A stretch of DNA of 64,000 nucleotides, from the NCBI RefSeq assembly GCF_038502225.1, contig NC_091293.1, positions 12,238,062 to 12,302,061 of the forward strand, given 5' to 3'. Under the pieces are notes generated by a model. The model was not told the origin of the DNA. It saw only the letters and a list, made by a program, of their open reading frames with translations, and ran no database searches. This document shows, piece after piece, positions 41,777 through 53,735 of this stretch. Positions within the stretch are counted from its first letter, which is position 1. Each line of letters starts with the position of its first letter. This stretch comes from Cherax quadricarinatus. Taxonomy: Eukaryota; Arthropoda; Malacostraca; Decapoda; Parastacidae. The position numbers and the translations under genes were made by a program.

Positions 41777-42047
41777 GTAAGCAAGACAGAATAGAAGCCA
41801 CTAGAGAACAGACTGTGCTTCAACCAGCTCTAGAATGGGAATGACAAGGGTAGACAGGTGTGTGGTATGCACAACACCTCTGCAATTGCCAAAACCATCT
41901 TCTCATTGGCTGGAACCTGGGTACTGATTGAACGATGGGGCCCCATCGTTAACCCTTAGCACCTGGTTCGCTAGTTGGAGGAGATAGCCTTTCAATGAGG
42001 GTATGTACATGCGCCAAAAAAAGGTTACATACTCTTTGCATGCCACA
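41777..42047 (-). repeat. Extra partial LTR in tandem with the G1 5' LTR
   Basis: 271 bases starting GTAAGCAAGACAG, homologous to the outer two thirds of the LTR and ending in the same GCATGCCACA. It touches the TSD ATGTC at 42048. A tandem duplication of LTR sequence, or recombination with another LTR, explains it. Confidence 0.9.
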
Positions 42048-42052
42048 ATGTC

Positions 42053-43127
42053 ACAACTCTGTTCACCAAAGTCCCTCTCCCTGATTTGCTTTCTTACCTC
42101 GAAGAGAAACTAGAAAACTTCTCCATACTCTACCCCATGAAAACAATAACTGAATTGATAAAACTCTGTGTTGCTGATTGCAAATTCGTGTTTGAAGGGA
42201 AATACTATGCTCAAAAACAAGGCATGGCAATGGAAAATCCGCTTAGCCCCTTACTCCGCAATATGTATGTGGAATTCTATGAGACCAGACTTCTTAAGAC
42301 ATTTTCCCAGATAAAGCTAGTTGGTTCAGATACGTAGATAATGTTCTTTGCCTGTGGCCTAATGATCACAACATTGATGAGTTCCTACATAGACTCAGTG
42401 ACTTAGTACCTACCATTAAGTTCACCACAGAACATGAAATAAATAACCTTTGCCGTTCCTAGATGTTTTAATCCACCGTGTCGATAGAAAATTCAAATTC
42501 ACAGTTTATAGGAAGTCCACCAATGTGTCATCATACATTCACTACTACTCCAACCACGAAACCAGGGTAAAAAGGAGTGTGTTCCTCACAATGTTCTTGA
42601 GGGCATTGTGCATCTGCAGATATTCAGCAAGATATTCAACATAGCCACAAAACTGAGATATCCTAGGGATTTTGTCAAGAAGGCACTAATGTGAGCAAGA
42701 AAGATTTTCTTCAGGACTGAACCTAAGGAAGAGTGGGCCAGGAAAAATGTACTAGTTTTACCATGCAATGAGAATCTTGTTTGCCTATGTGAGGCATTAA
42801 AAAAGACCAATATAAACCTTGCTTTCAACAACACAGGGACTGTGAAACGAAGACTGATTAAAAACACACCCTCCAACAAAGTTGGTGGGGTTTAGAAGGT
42901 TCCATGTACTCAGTGTACGCAGGAGTCGAACACTATCCTTAACCTGGTTAGTTCATGTAATCACCCATTGGAATGGGATGCTGAGCAGATGACAGCACCA
43001 AACAGTTTTGTCATGGAAAGAAACATAATTAAATTTTCTCTCTTGAAACATGAAAGGAATGCAGTATATAACTCAAATTATGGGCTATACAAATTCGATA
43101 GCTATTTAATAGAGTCCATTGTACCCA
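42053..43127 (+). pseudogene. PLE-1 reverse transcriptase second part and GIY-YIG remnant
   Basis: Continues 28097 in frame: TTLFTKVPLPDLLSYLEEKL, YYAQKQGMAMENPLSPLLRN (the Penelope QG.aMG.p.SP block), then a one-base shift and RYVDNVL, where the usual Asp-Asp box has become Asp-Asn. PFLDVLIHR and VYRKSTNVSSYIHYYSNH follow. The endonuclease part begins VGGV-stop-KVPCTQC: the GIY tyrosine codon is a TAG (42893-42895). It closes with NYGLYKFDSYLIESIVPNLK and a stop near 43140. Several other shifts occur. Confidence 0.88.
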
Positions 43128-43868
43128 ATCTTAAACAATAATGCAATACAAAATCACAGGCTTGCTCATTATGCCAGGTGAGTTGATGGATTGGTGACAC
43201 CCGACCAGTGTCTACGCACCAAAACTTCATTCCAAGTCAGTTGTGATGGTTATATTACGCGTTTAGCTGTTAGTGTACCATACAGTGACAAGCACACAAG
43301 ATTACGAGATAATGTAAAGAGAGGTTAAAGGGTATTAGTAGAAATTAGAAATTTAGATCACAAGTCAGGCATATTAACCGACACTGAGAAGAATAGTAGA
43401 CAATATTTAGGAAGAGATACTTCTGAGTACCTTGATAGAACATTCGAGTACCCCAGGGCATTTAAACGGTTAAAGAGCACATTCCATTCCTTTCTTTTAT
43501 TATTTATGAAGGTTGTACAGAATAATATCAATCCATGTGTACAGTATCCAACAAGAAATGTATTTTCTCAACCCATATGACCTGTTATAAACGACTAGAA
43601 AAAAGCTTATAATTTCATACGTGACATCTTAGAAACCGTCCTACCCAATGTGTAGAGTAGGGGGATGGTGGTGGAGTGGGGTTGGCACCGACCACTGACC
43701 ACATTCTAAGGGTAACCATGGCCGGTGACATCCTCACTACGCTACTCTGAGAAGTCTCTCCCTGCTTTAGTTGCTCTCTTGCATCATTGCATAGCTTCTG
43801 AAGACGCGCTGATAAATGTGAAAGTACTTGAGCTCAAGATTCCCCCCCTCCCCCGTGGCCTGTCTTGC
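43128..43868 (+). repeat. PLE-1 right terminal arm / 3'UTR
   Basis: 3' untranslated region of PLE-1, repeated in inverted orientation at 23774-24537. It ends GAGCTCAAGATTCCCC...GGCCTGTCTT. Confidence 0.88.
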
Positions 43869-44205
43869 AAAGTTAAAATCGCCCGTCTGCGATTGTTTGC
43901 ATATATATACATATATATGTCTCGTGCAGAAAGGCCACATGCCATTTCTCCTCTCCTTCGCGAGAGGTGCCTTAATGCCGCCGAGAGGCTCCTGATTCAA
44001 GATACTAGATTTATCCTCTTCCCCATCCTTGTATCGCACCTGAATGATTCCTCTTCTCATCAGTTGCTATATAACCCCCGCGGGTTGTACGCTCCCCTCA
44101 TTAAAAATAACACGTGAGTCCTCTTGTAGATGGAACATGTACAGAACTGGTATACCAGTTCTTGAGGTTGGTATACCAACCTTAAGAAACATGTACAGCA
44201 CTGGA
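43869..44205. other. Spacer with two GGTATACC-centred palindromes
   Basis: No gene. Two perfect palindromes lie two bases apart: AGAACTGGTATACCAGTTCT (44143-44162) and AGGTTGGTATACCAACCT (44165-44182). They are bracketed by ACATGTACAG(A/C)ACTGG copies at 44135 and 44189. It may be part of a PLE end, given the adjacent PLE palindrome. Confidence 0.6.
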
Positions 44206-44471
44206 AATAAATGGTATAAAATACCGACACAATAGAAAAATAAACATACCCAGTATAATGTGATTCTTTATTGACAACGTTCCGCCCACACAGCCTCCTC
44301 CACCTGACTCCATCCTATAAATAGTAACGTACCTTCCACCCAGGTAGATCTGTTTGTAACATGATAAAGCCTAGTGTGTGGGCGAAACGTTGTCAATGAA
44401 GGATCACATTATACTGCTTATGTGTTTATTTTTCCATTGAGTAGGTATTTTATACCATTTATTTCCATCAT
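44206..44471. mobile_element. Small inverted pair of PLE 3' ends
   Basis: About 88-bp arms (44206-44290 and 44382-44471) read inward from AAATAAATGGTATAAAATAC to GTTGTC...GGGCG. They are reverse complements with a handful of changes around an 85-bp spacer. The right arm has GGGCGAAACGTTGTC preceded by ATGATAAAGCC, a hammerhead-like arrangement; the left has a GGAAC change. It looks like a miniature version of the PLE-2 dimer with no coding part. Confidence 0.7.
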
Positions 44472-44493
44472 GTCGAACACTGCAGGTCGAACA

Positions 44494-47400
44494 CCCAGGT
44501 CTCCGGGAGCATGGTGGATGGTGTCTCACCCAGGCTCCAGGAGCATGGTGGATGGCATCTCACTCAGACTCCAGGAGCATGGTGCATGGCATCTCACCCG
44601 GAGTCCGGGAACATGGTGGATGGCCTCTCACCCAGGTCTCCAGGAGCATGGTGGATGGTGTCTCACCCAGGCTCCAGGAGCATGGTGGATGGCGTCTAAC
44701 CCAGACTCCAGGAGCATGGTGGATGGCATCTCACTCAGACTCCAGGAGCATGGTGGATGGCGTCTCACCCAGACTCCAGGAGCATGGTGGATTGCGTCTC
44801 ACCCAGACTCCAGGAACATGGAGGACGGCCTCTCACCCAGACACCGGGAGAATGGTGGATGGCGTCTCACCCAGACTCCAGGATCATGGTGGATGATCTC
44901 TTGCCCAGACTCCAGGAGTATGGTGGATAGTCTCTCTCCCAGACTCCAGGAGCATGGAAGATGGCCTCTCACCCAAACTCCGGGAGAATGGTGGAAGATC
45001 TCTCACACCGACTCCAGGAGCATGGTGGATGGCCTCTCACCCAGGTCTCCGGGAGCATGGTGGATGGCGTCTAACCCAGACTAGAGTAGCATAGTGGATG
45101 GCGTCTCACCCAAACTCCAGAAGCATTGTGGATGGCGTCTCACCCAGACTCCGGGACCATGGTGGATGGCCTCTCACCTAGGTCTCCGAGAGCATGGTGG
45201 ATGGCGTCTCACCCAGACTCCAGGAACATGGTGGATGGCGTCTCACCCAGACTCCGGGAGCATGGTGGATGGCGTCTCACCTAGGTCTCCGAGAGCATGG
45301 TGGATGGCGTCTAACCCAGACTCCAGGAGCATGGTGGATGGCGTCTCACCCAGACTCCGGGAGCATGGTGGATGGCGTCTAACCCAGACTCCAGGAGCAT
45401 TGTGGATGGCGTCTCACCCAGATTCCGGGAGCATGGTGGATGGCGTCTCACCCAGACTCCAGGAGCATGGTGGATGGCGTCTCATCCAGACTCCAGGAGC
45501 ATTGAGGATAGCCTCTCACCCAGGCCTCCAGGAACATTGTGGATGGCGTCTCACCCAGACTCTGGGAGAATGGTGGATGTCGACTCACCCAGACTCCAGG
45601 ATCATGGTGGATGATCTCTCAACCAGACTCCAGGAGCATGGTGGATAGAGAGTCTTCCAGACTCCAGGAGCATGGAGGATAGCCTCTCACCCAGGCCTCA
45701 AGGGGCATGATGGATGGCGTCTCCCCCAGACTCAAGGAGCATGGTGGATGGCGTCTAACCCAGACTCCAGGAGCATAATGGATGGCGTCTCACCAAGACT
45801 CCGGGAGCATGGTGGATGACGTCTCACCCAGACTCCACGAGCATGGTGGATGACGTCTCACCCAGACTCCGGGAGCATGGTGGATGGCGTCTCACCCAAA
45901 CTCCAAAAGCTTTGTGGGTGGCGTCTCACCAAGACTCCAGGAGCATGGTGGATGGCGTCTCACCCAGACTCCGGGAGCATGGTGGATGACGTCTCACCCA
46001 GACTCCACGAGCATGGTGGATGACGTCTCACCAAGACTCCGGGAGCATGATGGATGGCGTCTCACCCAAACTCCAAAAGCATTGTGGATGGCGTCTCACC
46101 CAGGCCTCCAGGAGCATGGTGGATGGCGTCTCACCCAGACTCCAGGAGCATGGTGGATGGCGTCTCACCCAGACTCCACGAGCATGGTGGATGCCGTCTC
46201 ACCCAGACTCCGTAAGCATAGTGGATGGCGTCTCACCCAGACTCCACGAGCATTGTGGATGGCGTTTCACCCAGGCCTCCAGGAGCATCGTGGATGGCGT
46301 CTCACAGAGGCCTCCAGGAACATGGTGGATGGCGTCTCACCCAAACTCCAGGAGCATTGTGGATAGCGTATCACTCAGACTCCAGGAGCCTTGTGGATGG
46401 TGTCTCACCCAGACTCCAGAAGCATGGTGGATGGGGTCTCACAAACATTCCAGGAACATGGTGGATGGCCTCTCACCCAGGTCTCCGAGAGCATTGTGGA
46501 TTGCGTCTCACCCAGACTCCAGGAGCATGGTGGATGGCGTCTAACCCAGACTCCAGGAGCATGGTGGATGACGTTTCACCCAGACTCCAGGAGCATGGTG
46601 GATGGCGTCTAACCCAGACTCCAGGAGCATTGTGGATGGCGTCTCACCCAGATTCCGGGAGCATGGTGGATGGCGTCTCACCCAGACTCAAGGAGCATGG
46701 TGGATGGCGTCTCATCCAGACTCCAGGAGCATGGAGGATAGCCTCTCACCCAGGCCTCCAGGAGCATGGTGGATGGCGTCTCACCCAGACTCCGGGAGAA
46801 TGGTGGATGTCGTCTCACCCAGACTCCAGGATCATGGTGGATGATCTCTCAACCAGACTCCAGGAGCATGGTGGATAGAGTCTCTTCCAGACTCCAGGAG
46901 CATGGAGGATGGCCTCTCACCCAGGCCTCCAGGGGCATGGTGGATGGCGTCTCCCCCAGACTCAAGGAGCATGGTGGATGGCGTCTAACCCAGACTCCAG
47001 GAGCATAATGGATGGCGTCTCACCAAGACTCCGGGAGCATGGTGGATGACGTCTCACCCAGACTCCACGAGCATGGTGGATGACGTCTCACCAAGACTCC
47101 AGGAGCATGGTGGATGGCGTCTCACCCAAACTCCAAAAGCATTGTGGATGGCGTCTCACCCAGGCCTCCAAGAGCATGGTGGATGGCTTCTCACCCAGAC
47201 TCCAGGAGCATGGTGGATGGCGTCTCACCCAGACTCCACGAGCATGGTGGATGCCGTCTCACGCAGACTCCGTGAGCATAGTGGATGGCGTCTCACCCAG
47301 ACTCCAAGAGCATTGTGGATGGCGTCTCACCCAGGCCTCCAGGAGCATCGTGGATGGCGTCTCACAGAGGCCTCCAGGAACATGGTGGATGGCGTCTCAC

Positions 47401-50400
47401 CCAAACTCCAGGAGCATTGTGGATGGGGTATCACTCAGACTCGAGGAGCCTTGTGGATGGCGTCTCACCCAGACTCCAGAAGCATGGTGGATGGGGTCTC
47501 ACAAACATTCCGGGAACATGGTGGATGGCCTCTCACCCAGGTCTCCGGTAGCATGGTGGAGGGCGTCTCACCCAGACTCCAGGAGCATGGTGGATGGCGT
47601 CTAACCCAGACTCCAGGAACATTGTGGATGGCGTCTCACCCAGACTCCGGGAGCATGGTGGAAGGCGTCTCACCCAGACTCCAGGAGCCTTGTGGATGGC
47701 GTCTCACCCAGACTCCAGAAGCATGGTGGATGGGGTCTCTCAAACATTCCGGGAACATGGTGGATGGTCTCTCACCCAGGTCTCCGGTAGCATGGTGGAT
47801 GGCGTCTCACCCAGACTCCAGGAGCATGGCGGATGGCGTCTAACCCAGACTCCAGGAACATAGTGGATGGCGTCTCACCCAGACTCCGGGAGCATGGTGG
47901 AAGGCGTCTCACCCAGACTCCAGGAGCATGGTGGATGGCGTCTCACCCAGACTCCGGGAACATGGTGGATAGCTTCTCACCCAGGTCTCCGGGAGCATGG
48001 TGGATGGCGTCTCACCCAGACTCCAGGAGCATGGTGGATGGCGTCTAACCCAGACTCCAGGAGCATGGTGGATGGCGTCTCAACCAGACTCCGGGAGCAT
48101 GGTGGGTGGCGTCTAACCCAGACTCCAGGAGCATTGTGGATGGCGTCTCACCCAGACTCCAGGAGCATGGTGGATGTCATCTCACCCAGACTCCAGGAGC
48201 ATGGAGGATGGCCTCTCACCCAGACTCCGGGAGAATGGTGGATGGCGTCTCACCCAGACTCCAGGATCATGGTGGATGATCTCTCGCCCAGACTCCAGGA
48301 GCATGGTGGATCGAGTCTCTCCGAGACTCCAGGAGCATGGAAGATGGCCTTTCACCCAGGCCTCCAGGGGCGTGGTGGATGGCGTCTCACCCAGACTCCG
48401 GGAACATGGTGGATGGGTTCTCACCCAGGTCTCCGGGAGCATGGTGGATGGCGTCTCACCCAGAATCCAGGAGCATGGTGGATGGCGTCTAACCCAGACT
48501 CCAGGAGCATAATGGATGGCGTCTCACCAAGACTCCGGGAGCATGATGGATGACGTCTCACACAGACTCCACGAGCATGGTGGATGACGTCTCACCAAGA
48601 CTCCGGGAGCATGGTGGATGGCGTCTCACCCAAACTCCAAAAGCATTGTGGATGGCGTCTCACCCAGGCCTCCAAGAGCATGGTGGATGGCTTCTCACCC
48701 AGACTCCAGGAGCATGGTGGATGGCGTCTCACCCAGACTCCACGAGCATGGTGGATGCCGTCTCACGCAGACTCCGTGAGCATAGTGGATGGCGTCTCAC
48801 CCAGACTCCAAGAGCATTGTGGATGGCGTCTCACCCAGGCCTCCAGGAGCATCGTGGATGGCGTCTCACAGAGGCCTCCAGGAACATGGTGGATGGCGTC
48901 TCACCCAAACTCCAGGAGCATTGTGGATGGCGTATCACTCAGACTCGAGGAGCCTTGTGGATGGCGTCTCACCCAGACTCCAGAAGCATGGTGGATGGGG
49001 TCTCACAAACATTCCGGGAACATGGTGGATGGCCTCTCACCCAGGTCTCCGGTAGCATGGTGGAGGGCGTCTCACCCAGACTCCAGGAGCATGGTGGATG
49101 GCGTCTAACCCAGACTCCAGGAACATTGTGGATGGCGTCTCACCCAGACTCCGGGAGCATGGTGGAAGGCGTCTCACCCAGACTCCAGGAGCCTTGTGGA
49201 TGGCGTCTCACCCAGACTCCAGAAGCATGGTGGATGGGGTCTCTCAAACATTCCGGGAACATGGTGGATGGTCTCTCACCCAGGTCTCCGGTAGCATGGT
49301 GGATGGCGTCTCACCCAGACTCCAGGAGCATGGCGGATGGCGTCTAACCCAGACTCCAGGAACATAGTGGATGGCGTCTCACCCAGACTCCGGGAGCATG
49401 GTGGAAGGCGTCTCACCCAGACTCCAGGAGCATGGTGGATGGCGTCTCACCCAGACTCCGGGAACATGGTGGATAGCTTCTCACCCAGGTCTCCGGGAGC
49501 ATGGTGGATGGCGTCTCACCCAGACTCCAGGAGCATGGTGGATGGCGTCTAACCCAGACTCCAGGAGCATGGTGGATGGCGTCTCAACCAGACTCCGGGA
49601 GCATGGTGGGTGGCGTCTCACCCAGACTCCAGGAGCATGGTGGATGGCGTCTAACCCAGACTCCAGGAGCATGGTGGATGGCGTCTAACCCAGACTCCAG
49701 GAGCATGGTGGATGGCCTCTCACCCAGACTCCGGGAACATGGTGGATGGCTTCTCACCCAGGTCTCCGGGAGCATGGTGGATGGCGTCTCACCCAGACTC
49801 CAGGAGCATGGTGGATGGCGTCTAACCCAGACTCCAGGAGCATTGTGGATGGCGTCTCACCCAGACTCCAGGAGCATGGTGGATGTCATCTCACCCAGAC
49901 TCCAGGAGCATGGAGGATGGCCTCTCACCCAGACTCCGGGAGAATGGTGGATGGCGTCTCACCCAGACTCCAGGATCATGGTGGATGATCTCTCGCCCAG
50001 ACTCCAGGAGCATGGTGGATCGAGTCTCTCCGAGACTCCAGGAGCATGGAAGATGGCCTTTCACCCAGGCCTCCAGGGGCGTGGTGGATGGCGTCTCACC
50101 CAGACTCCGGGAACATGGTGGATGGGTTCTCACCCAGGTCTCCGGGAGCATGGCGGATGGCGTCTCACCCAGAATCCAGGAGCATGGTGGATGGCGTCTA
50201 ACCCAGACTCCAGGAGCATAGTGGATGGCGTCTCACCCATACTCCGGGAGCATGGTGGATGGCGTTTAACCCAGACTTCAGGAGCATAGAGGATGGCGTC
50301 TCACCCAGACTCCAGGAGCATGGTGGATGGCGTCTCAACCAGTCTCCGGGAGCATTGTGGATGGCGTGTCACCCATACTCCTGGAGCATGGTGGATGGCG

Positions 50401-51399
50401 TCTCACACAGACTCCGGGAGCATGGTGGATGGCGTCTCACGCAGGCCTCCAGGAGCATGGTGGATGGCGTCTCACCCAGACTCCTGGAGCATGGTGGATG
50501 GCGTCTCACGCAGACTCCACGAGCATGGTGAATGGCGTCTCACCCAGACTCCACGAGCATGGTGGATGGCGTCTCACCCAGGCCTCCAGGAGCATGGTGG
50601 ATGGCGTCTCACTCAGACTCCAAGAGCATGGAGGATGGCGTGTCACCCAGACTCCGGGATGATGGTGGATGACGTCTCACCCAGACTCCGGGAGCATGAT
50701 GGATGGCGTCTCACCCAGGCCTCCGGGAGCATGGTGGATGGCTTGTCACCCAGACTCCCGGAGCATGGTGGATGGCGTGTCACCCTGGCCTCCCGGAGCA
50801 TGGTGGATAGCATCTCACCCATACTCCCGGAGCATGGTGGATGGCGACTCACTCAGACTCTGGGAGCATGGTGGATGGCTTGTCACCCTGGCCTCCGGGA
50901 GGATGGTGGATGGCGTCTCACGCAGACTCCGGGAGCATGGTGGATGGCGACTCACTCAGACTCCCGGAGCATGGTGGATGGCGACTCACTCAGACTCCTG
51001 GAGCATGGTGGATGGCGACTCACTCAGACTCCCGGAGCATGGTGGATGGCGACTCACTCAGACTCCCGGAGCATGGTGGATGGCGACTCACTCAGACTCC
51101 CGGAGCATGGTGGATGGCATGTCACCCTGGCCTCCTGGAGGATGGTGGATGGCGTCTCACGCAGACTCCGGGAGCATGGTGGATGGCGACTCACTCAGAC
51201 TCCCGGAGCATGGTGGATGGCATGTCACCCTGGCCTCCTGGAGGATGGTGGATGGCGTCTCACGCAGACTCCGGGAGCATGGTGGATTGCGTGTCACCCT
51301 GGCCTCTGGGAGGATGATGGATGGCGTCTCACCCAGACTCCCGGAGCATGGTGGATTGCGTCTCACCCAGACTCCATGAGCATGGTGGATGGCGTGTCA
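44494..51399. repeat. 34-bp minisatellite with higher-order structure
   Basis: About 200 units built on GGAGCATGGTGGATGGCG followed by TCTCACCCAGACTCCA, 34 bp with some 35-36-bp variants (GGTCTCCGGGAG type). Two adjacent blocks, 47041-48544 and 48545-50048, repeat the same order of variants with a 1504-bp period. Six extra units enter the second block near 49615-49820, after which the offset is 1709. A looser 1230/1060-bp offset is seen earlier. Open frames up to 380 codons are repeat translations. The array continues at 58563 after the LINE. Confidence 0.96.
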
Positions 51400-51429
51400 C
51401 CTCGAACTAGCAAGGTGCTTCTGGTTGTG

Positions 51430-51941
51430 CAATAAAGATGTAGAACTTTGGGCAGGTATCAGAAAGGTACTAAGGAGAGTAATAATTGATAAAAATAATC
51501 AAGAAAACAAAGATGACCTCTTGGATAGTCTACCAAAAATATATAAAACATGGGAGCAAGAGATAGTGTATCAAAAAATGCAGAATGTCCATACCACAAT
51601 AGATGACTCGAAACTATCTAGTCACCCACATAGTGCTAAACCAGACTCATCCCCCAGTCATAGCACTAATACCCACAGTGCTGGTGCTGGCCCAGGCTCA
51701 GCCCCCAGCCCCAGTGCTGACTCAGTCCCAGCCCCCAGCCTTACTGCCAGCCCAGACTCTACTAGGGACCCTACCACAACCACCACTAAAACCGTAAATA
51801 TACATCTGTTGCGAATAAGAAATTTTATAAAGAATTTCAGAATGTGGTCTGTTACTATTTTCTTTATAGGCAACAAGATTTTGGATCAGAGTTACTTAAA
51901 GGTATTTTAGAGTCTAGGTGTAATAATTTCAACTGGGAAAC
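51430..51941 (+). pseudogene. CR1-like LINE ORF1, N-terminal part
   Basis: Open through NKDVELWAGIRKVLRRVIID, LPKIYKTWEQEIVYQKMQN, a Ser/Pro/Thr-rich low-complexity stretch of about 50 residues and VNIHLLRIRNFIKNFRMWS. After a one-base shift near 51850 it reads SELLKGILESRCNNFNWETP. The frame then continues across the 2.9-kb insert into SLHKTVAHSTDVGEE at 54839. No catalytic domain; presumably RNA-binding with the downstream fingers. Confidence 0.65.
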
Positions 51942-52167
51942 TCCATAGAATAATATTCAAATTTATTAAAGTATTTAAATACAATACTTTATCTTCTCTC
52001 TATACCTAATATTATATCTTAATACTTTTTACAATAAATTTACAATAATATATATTTAGTTCAAAATCATGGAAATATCACATTAATAAGGAAGATTAAT
52101 TTTTCTTCCTGTAATTAAGTCTTCACTAACATTTACGTCTTTGTCTTAATAAGACTGTGTAAACTCA

Positions 52168-52335
52168 AACTACAATTATTATTATAATCAAGGGGAAGCG
52201 CTAAACCCAGAGGATTATACAACGCCTGGGGGGGGGATGTGGAAGGCATTCAGGCTTAATTTGGGAAACTGGAGCACAGATCCAATTCCCTAAATCAAGA
52301 GCCCCTCACCAACATCAAGGAACCTTCCTTGAGGG
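52168..52335 (+). repeat. Dispersed repeat with GGGGAAGCGCTAAACCC
   Basis: Begins near ATTATTATTATAATCAAGG and carries AAGCGCTAAACCC, a G run, then CCTCACCAACATCAAGGAAC. Related text (GCGCTAAACC, AAAGAACC, G run) recurs at 54391-54600, so it is a dispersed element. Class unknown. Confidence 0.6.
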
Positions 52336-52714
52336 GACTCAAACTACAAAATGTTTAAGATTCAACAAGACCTTTGAATCCGGCCGTAAAGGAAGTAGAA
52401 AGCAAGAGTTTGTCTGAGAAGACGTATCTCTATGGATTACTGAACTGACCAAGAATATAAATATCAAAACAATCTTCAGAGCAATGAGGAACAAACTGAG
52501 TCAGCTCCAGAGACTAATTCTCAAACCCATTCAAACTGTACACCCTAAGAGAGAACTAATATACGATCAGTTGTCAAGGCTAGAACAGGGAGCGGACTGA
52601 CTACCTGCCAGTCTGTTGACGCGTCGTCAGGTTGGATCACCTGACCCAAACGTCAGTCAGCCGGACATAAACAATTGAACAATTCACCGGATGGTTCCGA
52701 GACTTATGCTCTAT

Positions 52715-52963
52715 GTACCTGGAGTTTACCTGGAGAGAGTTCCGGGGGTCAACGCCCCCGCGGCCCGGTCTGTGACCAGGCCTCCTTAGGTCAGTGTCCC
52801 AGGATGCGACCCACACCAGTCGACTAACACCCAGGTACCCATTTTACTGATGGGGAACATAGACAACAGGTGGAAAGAAACACGTCCAATGTTTCTACTC
52901 TGGCTGGGAATCGAACCCAGGCCCTCACCGTGTGAAGCGAGAGCGTTAACCACCAGGCCACCA
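52715..52963 (-). mobile_element. tRNA-derived SINE with LINE-related tail
   Basis: On minus it starts TGGTGGCCTGGTGGTTAACG (A-box-like) and has the B box GGTTCGATTCC (complement 52907-52917), a 3'-processed-tRNA-like head of about 60 nt. A body of about 110 nt follows, then a tail reading GAGGCCTGGTCACAGACCGG and GCGGGGGCGTTGACCCCCGG, ending CCAGGTAAACTCCAGGTA. That tail matches the 3' end of the CR1-like LINE at 58500-58556. Internal pol III promoter boxes and a borrowed LINE tail define a SINE. Confidence 0.88.
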
Positions 52964-53735
52964 TGTCATATTAGTTGACATTCTTCACTATAGTAAAGTT
53001 ATTATTTATATATTGTCATAAAGAGTAATTATTGTTATTATTTTAAAAGTTCTTTGAATAGTTTTAAGATGTTTAATATTTGTATTAATTCTTAAGTAAA
53101 TTTCATAAGTATAATTAAAATTTTCATGCATATTGTAATATATTTGAATGATAAAAAGCATATGAGGGATATTTTGTGTCAGCTCAGATAAACGTGTAAG
53201 TGTTGCGGATATGTAAATTCTTTTTTTCTGTGTAGGACCTGCTAAGACTTCTTTTATTTATTAATGCATTGCAATGTTTTAAACTAAAAATGATAATGTA
53301 TGGAGTATATAGAACTGTTAAAGTACATGTTCATCATTGTGGTTTAGCGCAACTTTTTGAGTATAATAATAATAACATAAATGTTTTGGTGGGGGGGGGT
53401 CACTCGTATTGTTATGTAGTTAGGTGTATATCAGAAACATTATGAATAGTGTTACTTAGTGGACCGGAACAGCCACTGATAATGCCTCTTTTTATATATA
53501 TTTATATCATTTATATACGTAACTATGTATATTGTATGAACTGTTTTAAATAAAATAAAAAAAAATCGCAGGGAAACAGATCCTGGGGAATGTGAACTAA
53601 GATTCCTTAGATGGGAAGTCCTCTACCAGCCTCAATCAATCAAGCTTGTTCTCTAAGGATTACAATGCCGGGTTTACAGATTTTGGATATTGTGTGGTTT
53701 ACATGTTTTAAAATAATTACAGAGGGGGCCACCAG
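52964..53735. other. AT-rich sequence with an A-rich tail
   Basis: No coding signal. A G run lies at 53390-53399, and AATAAAATAAAAAAAAA at about 53551-53567 could be the poly(A) end of some plus-strand insertion. Nothing else is recognised. Confidence 0.45.

Larger units (their letters stand above)
28098..42047 (-). mobile_element. Gypsy-class element G1 (Gmr1-like gene order), with two nested inserts
   Basis: Minus-strand LTR element inserted in PLE-1 with TSD ATGTC at 28093-28097 and 42048-42052. In its own sense: 5' LTR (41776-41345, plus an extra partial LTR 42047-41777), leader, gag mostly deleted, protease, integrase, RT, RNase H, polypurine tract and 3' LTR (28665-28098). G2 (30691-36856) splits it within the integrase C-terminus and the PLE-2 dimer (38449-40772) splits it near the Gag/protease border. 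Several nonsense codons and the gag deletion show it is dead. Confidence 0.92.
23774..43868 (+). mobile_element. Penelope-like element PLE-1 carrying nested insertions
   Basis: A PLE on plus with RT and a GIY-YIG endonuclease remnant, bounded by long inverted arms (23774-24537 and 43128-43868). Its coding part lies in three pieces: 24545-24796, 27497-28097 and 42053-43127. The non-autonomous LTR element (24797-27496) and G1 (28098-42047) separate them. Removing each insert with one TSD copy puts the pieces back in one frame. PLEs use target-primed reverse transcription with a telomerase-related RT and often carry LTR-like repeats in direct or inverted orientation. Confidence 0.9.

Noticed and set aside
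44374..51435. Open frames up to 380 codons with a VDGVSPRLQEHGGWRLTQT-type repeat
   Set aside because: They translate a 34-bp tandem unit. Because 34 is not a multiple of three, the frames cycle through all phases and several overlap, as expected without coding selection.
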